64,000 nt of DNA from Pseudomonadota bacterium (GCA_023431345.1 JAEYWK010000174.1:1-64000); one strand, 5' to 3'. Numbered from the stretch's first letter, positions 1-7,966 are shown. Made by a program: numbers and translations. The notes: a model not told the origin generated them from the letters alone.

Positions 1-377
1 TCTGTTCATGGGGCTTCTCCGGCGTTGGTTGTGTTGCAACTCCTCCGACGGAGGGACCCCTCTACAAATTCACGCCGCGGCTACGATCGCGGCGCCAGCC
101 TCAGCTCCGAGCGTGATCCCGACCCCCGCCAGGGCATGAAAGGTGAGCGGCTCGGCACTCATCGTAAATCGTTTTCGTGCAACCAGATCGTGTCTCGTAC
201 GTTCAGCTGGCGCACGCCGCGACCGGCATGAAGACCGACACCGTGAAAGACCTGAGCGAGATCCTGCAGAAGATCTTCCCGCGGGGCACCTGGGCGCCGC
301 TCCCTGCCGCTAGCGGCGCGGAGCTCCCCGCCCGCCTTTCGAGGCGGGGCCGTCGTATCCCTGCTAGAGTGGACGGC
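1..377. other. Left edge, no confident gene
   Basis: I see no gene I can support here. A 13-base palindrome (CCTCCG-A-CGGAGG, 42-54) could be a terminator stem but has no T tract. The plus-strand frame that continues into the Uma2 gene stays open from a GTG at 177, but that stretch shows no family match. An extended -10-like box TGCTAGAGT at 362-370 sits just before the Uma2 start codon and suggests a short-leader promoter for that gene. Confidence 0.4.
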
Positions 378-938
378 ATGGCGGACGCAGCCGAGCGCCG
401 AGCGACCTACGATGATGTGTTGAACGCGCCGCAGCACATCGTCGCAGAGCTCGTCTTCGGGACGCTCCATCAGACTCCCCGCCCCGCGCTCCCCCACTCG
501 ATGGCTGCGTCTGCGCTCGGTGAGGAGCTAGGGCCGCCGTTCAAGCGCGGCCGCGGCGGTCCCGGCGGCTGGATGATCCTGGACGAACCCGAGATCCACC
601 TCGATCAGCACGTAGTTGTGCCTGACTTGGCTGGCTGGCGACGAGAACGCCTACCTGAAGTGCCTCTTGCCGCCTTCATCGAGCTCGCGCCCGACTGGGC
701 CTGCGAAGTGCTCTCGCCGTCGACGCGCGCCTTGGATCGCGGTCAAAAGCTGCGCGTTTACGCGCTGCACGGCGTGAAGCACGTATGGTTGGTCGAACCA
801 CTCGAAAAGCTGATCGAAGTGGTCGAGCTCGACGGGGAAACGTACCGGATCGTCGGTGTCGCCACCGGCGATGGCGACGTACGGCTGCGGCCATTCGACG
901 CGATCGAGCTGCCGCTCGCGGCCCTTTGGCAGCGCTGA
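378..938 (+). CDS. Uma2 family endonuclease-fold protein (DUF820)
   Basis: A 186-residue protein of the Uma2 family, which has a PD-(D/E)xK restriction-endonuclease fold; its cellular role is not established. The family signature is clear: PDLAGW at 82-87 (D83), EVLSPST at 110-116 (E110), K124 in the GQKLRVY segment, then GVKHVWLVEP. D83, E110 and K124 are the expected metal and catalytic positions. The frame is open further upstream, but the ATG at 378 gives the usual family length and sits 8 bases after the -10-like box TGCTAGAGT. It stands alone, and its 3' end faces the convergent PhyH gene 28 bases away. Such genes are often found in many copies in myxobacteria and cyanobacteria. Confidence 0.85.
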   Translation: MADAAERRATYDDVLNAPQHIVAELVFGTLHQTPRPALPHSMAASALGEELGPPFKRGRGGPGGWMILDEPEIHLDQHVVVPDLAGWRRERLPEVPLAAFIELAPDWACEVLSPSTRALDRGQKLRVYALHGVKHVWLVEPLEKLIEVVELDGETYRIVGVATGDGDVRLRPFDAIELPLAALWQR

Positions 939-966
939 GATGAGCAGAATACGCATTGGGGGGGAT

Positions 967-1656
967 TCAGTGCTGGACGGAACCGTAAAGCAGGTCGAGC
1001 GTTCGCCGGATTGGCGTGCGCCGGTAGGTGGCGCGGTGGATGGACCAGGCGTGAAAGAGGCAAGCGTCGCCGGCCTCGAGGGTGATGCGAACCGAATGGG
1101 GCATGGTGCTCGTGGCCCGGTTGCTGCCCCGTCGAATGTGAAGCTCCTCGTCGGTATCCCAGCGAGCGTGTGAAGACGGCACGACCTCCAGGCGGTCGTC
1201 GTCTTCGAGCGCCACGCGCACGTGCACCGAGCAAGTCGTGGCGATGAGCTCGCGCTCTAGGTCGGGGTCGGCGCGCGAGAACTGACTGTCGCGATGCCAA
1301 TCGCCATCCCAATCCTGTTTGGTCTGCTCATGGTAGTAGTGGACGTCCTTGAGCTGGAGCACTTTGCCCGAGTCGCTTCGCGCGATGGCGTCGAGCAATG
1401 CACAGACGCGCGCGCTGCCGGCGAAGGCTAGAATCGGAGCAAGCGTCGCCGGTCCCCCCTCGAATGAAGTCGCCTGGGTGAGCAGCGAAATTCTGGGAGT
1501 GGTATGCGACGTCTCAACGCACTGCGCGCGCGACCACGTGAGCGCGATGTCAGCGGCCTCGCGTAATTCGACTCGTTCGCGCGCGTCGAGAAAATTCGGC
1601 AGAACGACGAAGCTGTTGCGAAGAAGTGCTTCTATTGGATCGGGATTGCTGCGCAT
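967..1656 (-). CDS. Phytanoyl-CoA dioxygenase (PhyH) family Fe(II)/2-oxoglutarate oxygenase
   Basis: A 229-residue cytosolic oxygenase. The Fe(II) facial triad is visible as H121-R-D123 (in WHRDSQF) and the distal H207 in HAWSIHRATYRRT; R217 or R218 is placed to bind 2-oxoglutarate. The VVPSSH segment at 158-163 is the typical PhyH turn between the two halves of the double-stranded beta helix. The substrate cannot be read from sequence: family members hydroxylate lipids, amino acids and natural products. The ATG start is preceded by AAAGG at the right distance. It is followed on the same strand, after divergent space, by nothing related, so it gives no pathway clue. Confidence 0.82.
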   Translation of the reverse strand: MRSNPDPIEALLRNSFVVLPNFLDARERVELREAADIALTWSRAQCVETSHTTPRISLLTQATSFEGGPATLAPILAFAGSARVCALLDAIARSDSGKVLQLKDVHYYHEQTKQDWDGDWHRDSQFSRADPDLERELIATTCSVHVRVALEDDDRLEVVPSSHARWDTDEELHIRRGSNRATSTMPHSVRITLEAGDACLFHAWSIHRATYRRTPIRRTLDLLYGSVQH

Positions 1657-1692
1657 GGTGGCCTTTCTGAGGTCACCGAGCGCCCGAATCGA

Positions 1693-1989
1693 TCAGCTCA
1701 AGCCGCGCTGCCGTGCCAGTGCGAACAGCGGGGTCCGCGGGAGCGGTCCCGAGGTGAGGCTCCCCGGTGTGACGATGCACGACAAGTCGTCCAGGATCTC
1801 GAAGGTCGCGAGCGTCAATGACACGCCAAAGTAGTCGATGACGATCAGGTCCACGTCGCCAGCAGCAGTTGTCGTGGCTCCCTGTTGGGCGCGCAACCGG
1901 GAAAGCACCGTTTGGTAGCTTTCACCCGTTCTTGCCATCGTTGCTCTGACGGCGGCTCTCAGCTTCTTGTTGTGGTGGCGGTTACCCAT
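1693..1989 (-). CDS. Small conserved protein of unknown function
   Basis: A 98-residue protein with a basic N-terminal helix region (HHNKKLRAAVRATMARTG, residues 5-22) followed by SYQTVLSRLRAQQG. This N-terminal pattern resembles short helical segments seen at the start of small plasmid- or toxin-antitoxin-associated proteins. The rest (DVDLIVIDYFGVSLTLATFEILDD) predicts beta strands. I do not recognise a family. It lies 36 bases upstream of the PhyH gene on the same strand and could be co-transcribed with it. No RBS is obvious. Confidence 0.5.
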   Translation of the reverse strand: MGNRHHNKKLRAAVRATMARTGESYQTVLSRLRAQQGATTTAAGDVDLIVIDYFGVSLTLATFEILDDLSCIVTPGSLTSGPLPRTPLFALARQRGLS

Positions 1990-2348
1990 CGCTTGCCATG
2001 AGTTGAGCTTGATGATTCGAGCAGTCGGTCGATATCGATCCGGCCGGCACCGGGTTCATCATCAAGTACGGAATCGCTGATGTCCGCCAAGGGCTGGGCC
2101 CTCTTCGCCTCGTCGAGCGCCGTGCCGGCGACGCCGCTTTAGCTGGGCCGGTAAAGCCCGAGAGAAGCTTTCGCTGATCCCGCCGGGCGGTCAAGCACTC
2201 GCCACCGCAGTTCGCGCGTGACAGCTCGGCGAGCGTTGCTTCGATGTAGGGGATCGCCCGGCAAGATCCTTGGCGCGCCCGGCGCACCTCTTGATTTGGA
2301 AGCAGCTCGGCGAGCCGAATCACGCGAAGGTTTCGCCCTTCGAGCTCG
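1990..2348. other. Intergenic, no gene seen
   Basis: About 360 bases between the small minus-strand gene and the plus-strand Gly-rich protein gene. Open frames here are short, overlap each other and lack family motifs or convincing starts. It must contain the divergent promoters of the two flanking genes, but I cannot place them. Confidence 0.4.
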
Positions 2349-3167
2349 ATGGCAACGGACAAGCAGCAGTCGGCACTTTGTGCGCAACTGGCGGGTCCGG
2401 GTGTCCGAACGGGTGGCATGCCTGAGCCCATCGCGTCTTCGAGCTCCCCGAACGCCAGCTCCAGCTACGATCCCTACTCGGACGAGGTCGCCCCGATGAG
2501 CAGGGGTGACGCGCCCAACAGCTCATCCGCCCAGCCTTCAGCCAATACCTCGCAGGCTGAGCCGCTAGTGTGCCATGAGCCAGCGGTCGCGAAGCTCATC
2601 AGCTCCGTGCCTCCACCGCCAGCTCAACTGCCACCTGTCGGAGCCAGCCCGTCGTCCGCGGTAGCCAATAGCAGTGCCCAACGCACCGCGGCGCGAGACA
2701 CGGTCAATCTCTATTGGGGAGCCGGCACGACGTCATCCGGCGACTCGGCGTACGCGGGCGCAGCGCTCCTCAAAGGACGCGATCCGAAAGCGGGTGCGGA
2801 AGTCGAGGTGTTGAGCGTCTCCGCTCAAATGGGCGCGCAATCCGAGGTGCAGTTTGGCTTCCAGCGCGTGGCGGGTACGGGTGGCACGCTGAGCGGCAGC
2901 GTCGAAGCGTTCACCGCGCGCGCCAATCTCGGCATTCACAACGACGACGGCAGCACTGGCTTCAATGTTGGAGCCGGCGTGACCGTGATCGGCTTCGAAG
3001 GCACCGTCGGCGGTGCGAGCCGCCTCACCTACGGTGTCGCAGCTGGCATGGGGGCCAGCCTCAGCGTCGGCGCTGCCGACGTCGACCGCGATGGCAGCAC
3101 CGAGCTGTGCGCGCGCGTTTCGCTCGGACCCGTTACGGTCGGAGCCTGCTTGGAGAACCCGCTATGA
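2349..3167 (+). CDS. Gly-rich beta-repeat protein with a DxDxDG loop, unknown function
   Basis: A 272-residue protein. Residues 1-110 are Ser/Pro/Ala-rich and low in complexity. Residues 115-272 are short alternating Gly-rich strands (for example VGAGVTVIGFEGTVGG) ending in a DxDxDG motif (D244, D246, D248, G249), a calcium-binding loop type. I see no signal peptide. A second in-frame ATG at 2418 is an alternative start. Its stop codon overlaps the start of the Coa1-like gene (ATGA), so the two are probably translated together. The Gly-rich strand pattern resembles C-terminal regions I associate with secreted toxin-like proteins, but that is a memory-based impression. Confidence 0.6.
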   Translation: MATDKQQSALCAQLAGPGVRTGGMPEPIASSSSPNASSSYDPYSDEVAPMSRGDAPNSSSAQPSANTSQAEPLVCHEPAVAKLISSVPPPPAQLPPVGASPSSAVANSSAQRTAARDTVNLYWGAGTTSSGDSAYAGAALLKGRDPKAGAEVEVLSVSAQMGAQSEVQFGFQRVAGTGGTLSGSVEAFTARANLGIHNDDGSTGFNVGAGVTVIGFEGTVGGASRLTYGVAAGMGASLSVGAADVDRDGSTELCARVSLGPVTVGACLENPL

Positions 3168-3592
3168 TGCCGGCGAACGAGAGCCCCTCGATGGCGGGTT
3201 GGGTTCGTCGTCACAAGTTGTTGGCGGCGGGCATGGGTTGCTTCGGCTTGATCGTAGCGGGGTGTCTACTCCTCGCAGGTTTGCTGGTTGTCGCGAGCGT
3301 GGCTCTGAGGTCGTCGGACGCTTACCAGTTGGCGCTGAGCACCGCGACTCACCATCCTCAGGTCGTCGCCGAGTTGGGGGCGCCGGTGCAGGCGGGGTGG
3401 GTGACGACGGGCAGCGTCAGCGTCAGCGGCGCGACGGGGGAGGCGAGCTTGGCAATCCCGATTTCGGGTCTACGCAGCTCCGGGACGATCAAGGCGTCTG
3501 CTCATAAGTCGGCGGGCACGTGGGCGTTCAGCGTCCTTACTGTCGACATCGCGAGCCGTGCCACGCCGATCGACCTGCTGGCGACGCCTTGA
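3164..3592 (+). CDS. Coa1-like single-pass membrane protein
   Basis: A 142-residue protein with one N-terminal transmembrane segment (about residues 19-48). The C-terminal domain of about 90 residues begins HPQVVAELGAPVQAG and contains GSVSVSGATGEASLAIPISG. This resembles the cytochrome oxidase assembly factor Coa1 domain, which in bacteria is a generic membrane-anchored extracytoplasmic module with no proven role. The ATG at 3164 overlaps the upstream stop codon by four bases, which fixes the start and implies translational coupling to the Gly-rich protein. No oxidase genes lie nearby, so a respiratory role is not supported by context. Confidence 0.72.
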   Translation: MMPANESPSMAGWVRRHKLLAAGMGCFGLIVAGCLLLAGLLVVASVALRSSDAYQLALSTATHHPQVVAELGAPVQAGWVTTGSVSVSGATGEASLAIPISGLRSSGTIKASAHKSAGTWAFSVLTVDIASRATPIDLLATP

Positions 3593-3717
3593 AACCGAGC
3601 TCGAAGTAGCCCTCGAAGGCAAGTAGCCAGGGACTTCCGCCCTGGACGCGAGCGCCAGAGATCGACCGCTGCGTCGCGCTGCGCCAGCGACCGCAGCTTC
3701 GAATTCTCCTCGCCGGG

Positions 3718-4098
3718 TCACGTCTGAAGGAGACGGACCTCCGGGAAGTACGACCGGAGCCGATTGAGATCGTCGAAGTCCGATGTGAGGACACGGTCCC
3801 CTCGGCTCGCGGCTGACGCCATCACGACTGCATCGACCACGGTCGCGCCCTTCACCGACGCGATCGCTTCGCCTGCGACACGCGCCAACTGCGGAAGCAG
3901 GGGCTCGATGATGCAGGCTTCGAGGAGCCCGGCGATTCGAGCGGAGCGCGGACCACCTCGCCAAGCTTCAACGATCACGGCTGTAGGGACCGTGAGCTCG
4001 TGTCCAAGCTGTTGCGCCAGCTTGAGGTGCGTGAGGGTTCGGCGGTCCTGTCGTTCGAACCCGATCAACGCTCCGCTGTCGAGGGTCAGGCCAGCCAT
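3718..4098 (-). CDS. vapC: PIN-domain ribonuclease toxin, VapC family
   Basis: A 126-residue PIN-domain protein, the usual length for VapC toxins that cleave RNA (often tRNA or rRNA). The acidic residues expected to hold Mg2+ are present: D7 (LTLDSGALI), E44 (VIVEAW), D89 (TVVDAVVMA) and D107 (LTSDFDDL). Its start overlaps the end of the upstream antitoxin gene by 13 bases, the standard arrangement in which the antitoxin is made first. The 3' end faces the Coa1-like gene in convergent orientation across about 125 bases with no recognised feature. Confidence 0.88.
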   Translation of the reverse strand: MAGLTLDSGALIGFERQDRRTLTHLKLAQQLGHELTVPTAVIVEAWRGGPRSARIAGLLEACIIEPLLPQLARVAGEAIASVKGATVVDAVVMASAASRGDRVLTSDFDDLNRLRSYFPEVRLLQT

Positions 4099-4367
4099 TC
4101 CGCCTGGATCGCCGCCAGCTCTTGGGCGGTGATGGCACCTTTCTCTTCTTCGTAGCTTGCAACGAGAGCCTCCAACTGTCGTCGCCGCAGCTCGCGGGCG
4201 AGCGCTTCGGTAATCTCGGCGCTCAATGTTCGCTTTGACTTCTTCGCCTCGCGCTCCATGGCAGAGAGCACGGTCTCATCGACGGTGAGCGAAACCTTCT
4301 TTGCGCGCCCCCGAGAAGCCACCGTGGCCGACCTGATGTTGCGAGCCCGCGTCGCCCGAGCTTTCAT
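4086..4367 (-). CDS. vapB: VapB-like ribbon-helix-helix antitoxin
   Basis: A 93-residue protein. Residues 22-60 (KKVSLTVDETVLSAMEREA then KKSKRTLSAEITEALAREL) fit a ribbon-helix-helix DNA-binding domain: one basic strand followed by two helices. The acidic C-terminal tail (residues 65-93) would bind and block the PIN toxin encoded downstream with a 13-base overlap. A perfect 19-base palindrome lies 7 bases upstream of the ATG and is the probable autoregulatory operator. Confidence 0.85.
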   Translation of the reverse strand: MKARATRARNIRSATVASRGRAKKVSLTVDETVLSAMEREAKKSKRTLSAEITEALARELRRRQLEALVASYEEEKGAITAQELAAIQAEWLA

Positions 4368-4373
4368 TCCGAT

Positions 4374-4392
4374 ATCCTACCCGTGGTAGGAT
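4374..4392 (-). promoter_or_regulatory. Palindromic operator of the vapBC pair
   Basis: The sequence ATCCTACC-CGT-GGTAGGAT is a perfect inverted repeat with 8-base arms and a 3-base spacer, 7 bases upstream of the antitoxin ATG. Position and symmetry fit binding of a ribbon-helix-helix antitoxin dimer pair that represses its own promoter. Binding is inferred, not shown. Confidence 0.65.
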
Positions 4393-4544
4393 GCTTGGGC
4401 AACCAGCGCCACCTTCGCTAGGCTGCCACGAGGTAGAAGCATTCCGCCTTACCCGGAACGCGAGTGCTTGGACCCGGGCAAAGCTGCCCTGGCGATCGAG
4501 CCGGTATAAATCGCGCCAGTTCTTCACGCGGACTGGATGAGCGC

Positions 4545-4609
4545 AGTTCTAAATTCCTACCCGGGGCTGAAGGCCCATCATTGGATGGTCTTCGATGGGT
4601 GGGTGGAAG
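4545..4609 (+). repeat. Dispersed intergenic repeat, copy 1
   Basis: Starts AGTTCTAAATTCCTACC and ends GATGGGTGGGTGGAAG. It shares both ends with the copy at 6620-6696, including the core that contains the imperfect hairpin CCATC-ATTG-GATGG (4575-4588). The spacing between the two ends is shorter than in copy 2. It lies in a gene-poor stretch. Confidence 0.55.
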
Positions 4610-5025
4610 CGATTGGGGAGCGCGCGGGGGGCTCGATCGCATGGGCCAGTTACGGACCTTCCGGGTGACTTGGCTCGTTCCCAACCGTGGGGTCCGAGGA
4701 ATGCAACGCGCGGCAGGCTGATGATGTCATCCCTCCATTGCACGCTATATCCAGGGAGCGCTTTTCGGCCGCGTCTTGCCCTCGCGCCATGAAGACGCCG
4801 TCGCGAGCCCATCAAAATGGATATCGCCCTTCGAGTACCATCGAGGGCTTCGGTGGCGCTGGCGCGCTGAGCGGTGGCGACGGCGACGGCGGCGACCAGC
4901 TTTGGGGTGGAGACGGCAACGACAAGTGCCTGCACCGCTTTCGCCCCATGAGGAAACCACGGGTTCGCCTTCACCGCTCTGCGCGCGGCGGAGGGGTTGC
5001 ACGGGGCGCATCGAACGTGCTCTAT
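4610..5025. other. Gene-poor stretch after repeat copy 1
   Basis: I do not support an intact gene here. Several overlapping open frames on both strands have no family motif. One plus-strand frame carries an RTX-like remnant (separate entry). Confidence 0.4.
4849..4926 (+). pseudogene. Remnant of an RTX (calcium-binding nonapeptide) repeat
   Basis: One plus-strand frame reads FGGAGALSGGDGDGGDQLW and then GGDGNDK. This matches two to three degenerate units of the RTX consensus GGxGxDxLx, which forms a calcium-binding beta roll in secreted toxins and hydrolases. The frame has no credible start, no further repeats and no secretion signal, so it is best read as a decayed fragment of a larger gene. 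A chance match in Gly/Asp-rich sequence cannot be excluded. Confidence 0.35.
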
Positions 5026-5626
5026 TCATGAGTTATGGACCGCGCCGTGATTCGATTGGGGCGCGTGGTCGTCGTGCTCGCGCTCATGGCGTTCTCCTGC
5101 TCTGCGGACGATACCGATGATGGCACCCAGCGCGAGCAGCGCGTCGCCGACAGGGGAGCGAGGCGACAGCGATGACGCCGCACGCTGGTGCGAGCGCGAA
5201 CGAGCGGGCCACGATGTCTTCGACGAACGCAGCGGGCGGCAGCGGGTCAACCCGCGCCCAGGTTGCTGCAGCTGAGATCGAATAGGCGAGCACGAGGAGC
5301 GCCGCACGCCGCTCCCGCCCGTCGGAGAGTATGAACGCAATCGCGCCGCATCCAAGCGCCGTGGCCTGTCCCGCGTCGGGCTGCAGAAAGTGAACGGCTT
5401 GCAGGCCGAGCAATGAAGCATGCACCCAGATGCGTTGCCGAATCAGTCCGCCTGCGCCGAGCATGAGGACGAGCGGCGCCAGCAAGGCTGAGGGATGCAT
5501 CCGTAGCGGACCGAGCTCGTGCCAACGCTGCACGCCCTCGATCCCAGGAGACAGCAGGGTCGAAGCGATGGCGGCCAACGTCAGCACGGCGGCCAGCTCT
5601 CCCGAGCCAGGTACGCGGCGGCGCAC
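5026..5626 (-). pseudogene. Frameshifted multi-pass membrane protein, distantly SEDS (FtsW/RodA)-like
   Basis: From a GTG at 5626 the frame encodes about 155 residues with several hydrophobic segments. The stretches VQRWHELGPLRMHPSALLAP and HFLQPDAGQAT recall the RW..lG...QPSEL and QPDLGTA signatures of SEDS glycosyltransferases, but the match is weak and the protein is far too short for the family. After CGVIAVASL the frame turns into an unnatural basic tail. Removing one C from the CCCC run (plus-strand GGGG, 5153-5156) restores a hydrophobic continuation, PVGDALLALGAIIGIV, that ends at 5026. A one-base insertion, real or a sequencing error, is the simplest reading. The gene is divergent from the ATP-grasp gene. 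Confidence 0.5.
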
Positions 5627-5670
5627 AACGAGCCCCGGAACCGCTCGCTCTGGTACGCTTGCGGCGCGCG

Positions 5671-6579
5671 ATGAGCCAGGACAAGCCAATAATTCTGTTT
5701 CCCTGCGACCCGCTCAACCCTCGTCAGGTTGAACCCGACTTCGAGCCGGAGCGGTATGCCGCGCGGGTGGTCGGTCTCGAGACCGCTCTGGTTGACCACT
5801 CCCGCGTGCTCGACGGAGCGGCGGTGGCAGCAGTCGCACGAGTTCCCGAGGGCGCCAGGACAGCGATCTATCGAGGCTGGATGCTCAAGCCGAACCAGTA
5901 CGAAGCTACGCACAGCGCGCTCGTCTCACGAGGGATTGCGCTCATCAACAGCCCGCAGCAATACCGGGCTTGCCACTACTTGCCCGAGGGCTACTCGTGG
6001 ATCGAGGGACGGACGCCGCGGTCCGTCTGGTTCCCGGTCGAGGGCACGTTGTCGGTGGAGCGACTGAGGCGCTCACTCGCATCGTTCGGCGAATCACCGC
6101 TCATCGTGAAGGACTACGTCAAGTCGCAGAAGCACTACTGGAATGAGGCTTGCTTCATACCGTCAGCGAGCGATCTAGCTACGGTGGAGCGGATAGTGCG
6201 CAGGTTTCTCGAGCTGCAGGGCGACGACCTCAACGAGGGATTGGTGCTCCGAGAGTTCGTGCCACTGAAGGTTGTTGGCACGCACCCGAAGAGTGGAACG
6301 CCGCTGGCCGCGGAGTTCCGTATCTTCTGGCTCGCGGGCAAACCCATCTTGTCGCACCGCTATTGGGGTGACCTGACGGTGTTCGACGTTCCGCTACCGT
6401 GGGCGGAGCTGACTCCCATTGCCGAGCGCATCCCGAGTGGTTTCTTCACGATGGACGTCGCCTTCCTGGCTGACGGCGGCTGGACAATCGTCGAGCTTGG
6501 AGATGGACAAGTCGCGGGCTTGCCTTCGTCCGACCTTGCGGGAAGGTTCTACGAGCGCCTGTCAGCCGCAATCGGCTAA
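5671..6579 (+). CDS. ATP-grasp domain protein (R2K-clade-like)
   Basis: A 302-residue protein with ATP-grasp features: IVKDYVKSQKHYW (lysine region that contacts ATP), EGLVLREFVPL (hinge strand), AAEFRIFWLAGKPI, and a C-terminal metal-binding pattern FFTMDVAFLADGGWTIVELGDGQ. The order and the IVKDY and GDGQ motifs fit the R2K-type ATP-grasp families (formerly DUF4343), whose ATP-dependent ligation substrates are mostly unknown. The start is the ATG at 5671; a TTG four codons upstream is less likely. TGGTACGCT at 5651-5659 is a plausible extended -10. No partner gene is adjacent, and the left neighbour is broken. Confidence 0.8.
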   Translation: MSQDKPIILFPCDPLNPRQVEPDFEPERYAARVVGLETALVDHSRVLDGAAVAAVARVPEGARTAIYRGWMLKPNQYEATHSALVSRGIALINSPQQYRACHYLPEGYSWIEGRTPRSVWFPVEGTLSVERLRRSLASFGESPLIVKDYVKSQKHYWNEACFIPSASDLATVERIVRRFLELQGDDLNEGLVLREFVPLKVVGTHPKSGTPLAAEFRIFWLAGKPILSHRYWGDLTVFDVPLPWAELTPIAERIPSGFFTMDVAFLADGGWTIVELGDGQVAGLPSSDLAGRFYERLSAAIG

Positions 6580-6619
6580 TGGCACTGGTGTTTTTGCGTC
6601 ATGCGCAGTCCGCGACGGA

Positions 6620-6696
6620 AGTTCTCGATTCTTCTGCCCGGGTGCTCCAAGCGACGAGAGCCCATCGTTGGATGGGTTCGATGGGTGGGTGGAAAC
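6620..6696 (+). repeat. Dispersed intergenic repeat, copy 2 (longest)
   Basis: Begins AGTTCTCGATTCTTCTGC and ends GATGGGTGGGTGGAAA. It contains the perfect short hairpin CCCATC-GTTG-GATGGG (6661-6676). It lies 41 bases after the ATP-grasp stop codon and just beyond the 3' end of the convergent Fic gene, a place where a bidirectional terminator would be expected. Confidence 0.6.
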
Positions 6697-6708
6697 GAGG
6701 GGCTCCCG

Positions 6709-7956
6709 TCATCCCCGCTGCGGGGAGGCGATATCGGATAGGCGCGACGCCGTCGTGCCGTCGGTCGTCGGGGATCGCGGGCCGGGCGCTCCCAGCTCCG
6801 TCCCTCGATTGAGCACATCGAGGTAGCCGGAGTACGCGAAGAGGCGATTCTTCTTTCCGCCCGTGAGCTCGGCGACGATGCCCGTCGCTCGGAGGGCGGC
6901 GAGCGTCGACAGTACGGTCGGCAGGGTGAGGCCGCTTACGTCGACGACTTGCTTGGCGCTGGTCACTGGACGTCGCGCCAGCGCGTCGAGGACGCGGAGC
7001 GCGGAGCTGGCCGACGTCTTCAGCTCGCTGCGGATGCGGGCTCGATCTCTCTCGACGAGCGCGAGCAATTGGGACGCCGTTTCCACGGCTTGCTGGGAGA
7101 CTTCCAGGACCCCCTGCATGAAGAATCTGAGCCACTGTTCCCAGTCTCCATCGAACCGAACGCGCTGCAGGCTCTCGTAGTAAACGTTGCGGTGCTGCTT
7201 GAAGTAGAGGCTCAGGTACAGCAGGGGCTCCAGGATCACTTGCTCAGCTTGGAGAATGAGCGTCACGAGCAAGCGACCAAGGCGGCCGTTCCCATCGAAA
7301 AATGGGTGAATCGTCTCGAACTGGGCGTGCGCTAGCGCGGCCTTGACCAGCGTCGGGGTGTTGGATTCGCGGATGTAGCGCGTGAGTGATTCGACGAGGT
7401 CGGGCACGTGCGCAGCCGGCGGAGGGACATACTCGGCGCTGAATGGAGATGTTCCCCCCACCCAATTCTGTTCGTCGCGAAGCTTGCCGGGCGTGAGATG
7501 TGCACCTCGCCCGCTCTTGGTTAGAGTCCAGTGCACGTTTCGGATGAGCTCGGGATCGATCGGCCTACCCTTACCCAGGGCAACCATGCCCATCTCCATG
7601 GCGGCGATGTAGTCGGAGACTTCCTCGACTTCGTCGAGCGGCACGCCCGGCATCGCGCCACTCTCGAAACGAAGCAGGTCCGAGAGTGACGACTGCGTTC
7701 CCTCGATCTGGGCTGAGAGCACGGCCTCCTTGCGGACGTAGAAGTAGGTGAACAGCTTCGCGTCCGGAAGAGTGGAGCGTATGCCCTCGAGTCTCCCGAT
7801 TGCCTGGTTGGCTCGGGCGATGAGATTTTCATCCGCGGGGCTGAGGGCTAGGGGGGGTTCTGGCGGCAGGTCGCGCGGAAGGAAGGACTGGATGCGCGTC
7901 CCGTCGTAAGAAGCATCGGTCAGTCGGCCGCTTCGCTCGCTCTTGAGCTCGCGCAT
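6709..7956 (-). CDS. Fic-domain AMPylase-type protein with C-terminal winged helix
   Basis: A 415-residue protein. The catalytic loop H217-PFFDGNGRLGR is an intact Fic motif (HPFxxGNGRxxR), so nucleotidyl transfer, usually AMP onto a protein hydroxyl, is expected. An inhibitory-helix motif (S81-AQIEG, pattern [S/T]xxxE[G/N]) lies N-terminal to the Fic core, as in class II Fic proteins, with E85 the predicted autoinhibitory residue. Residues about 310-385 (RPVTSAKQVVDVSGLTLPTV) form a winged-helix domain, as in DNA-binding Fic proteins. The ATG at 7956 is preferred to a TTG at 7965. Direct repeats immediately upstream may be its own operator. The target protein is unknown. Confidence 0.92.
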   Translation of the reverse strand: MRELKSERSGRLTDASYDGTRIQSFLPRDLPPEPPLALSPADENLIARANQAIGRLEGIRSTLPDAKLFTYFYVRKEAVLSAQIEGTQSSLSDLLRFESGAMPGVPLDEVEEVSDYIAAMEMGMVALGKGRPIDPELIRNVHWTLTKSGRGAHLTPGKLRDEQNWVGGTSPFSAEYVPPPAAHVPDLVESLTRYIRESNTPTLVKAALAHAQFETIHPFFDGNGRLGRLLVTLILQAEQVILEPLLYLSLYFKQHRNVYYESLQRVRFDGDWEQWLRFFMQGVLEVSQQAVETASQLLALVERDRARIRSELKTSASSALRVLDALARRPVTSAKQVVDVSGLTLPTVLSTLAALRATGIVAELTGGKKNRLFAYSGYLDVLNRGTELGAPGPRSPTTDGTTASRLSDIASPQRG

Positions 7957-7966
7957 GCTTACCAAG

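Noticed and set aside
5659..5670. TTG start four codons upstream of the ATP-grasp gene
   Set aside because: The ATG at 5671 sits right after a -10-like box and needs no rare start. The extra residues (MRRA) add nothing.
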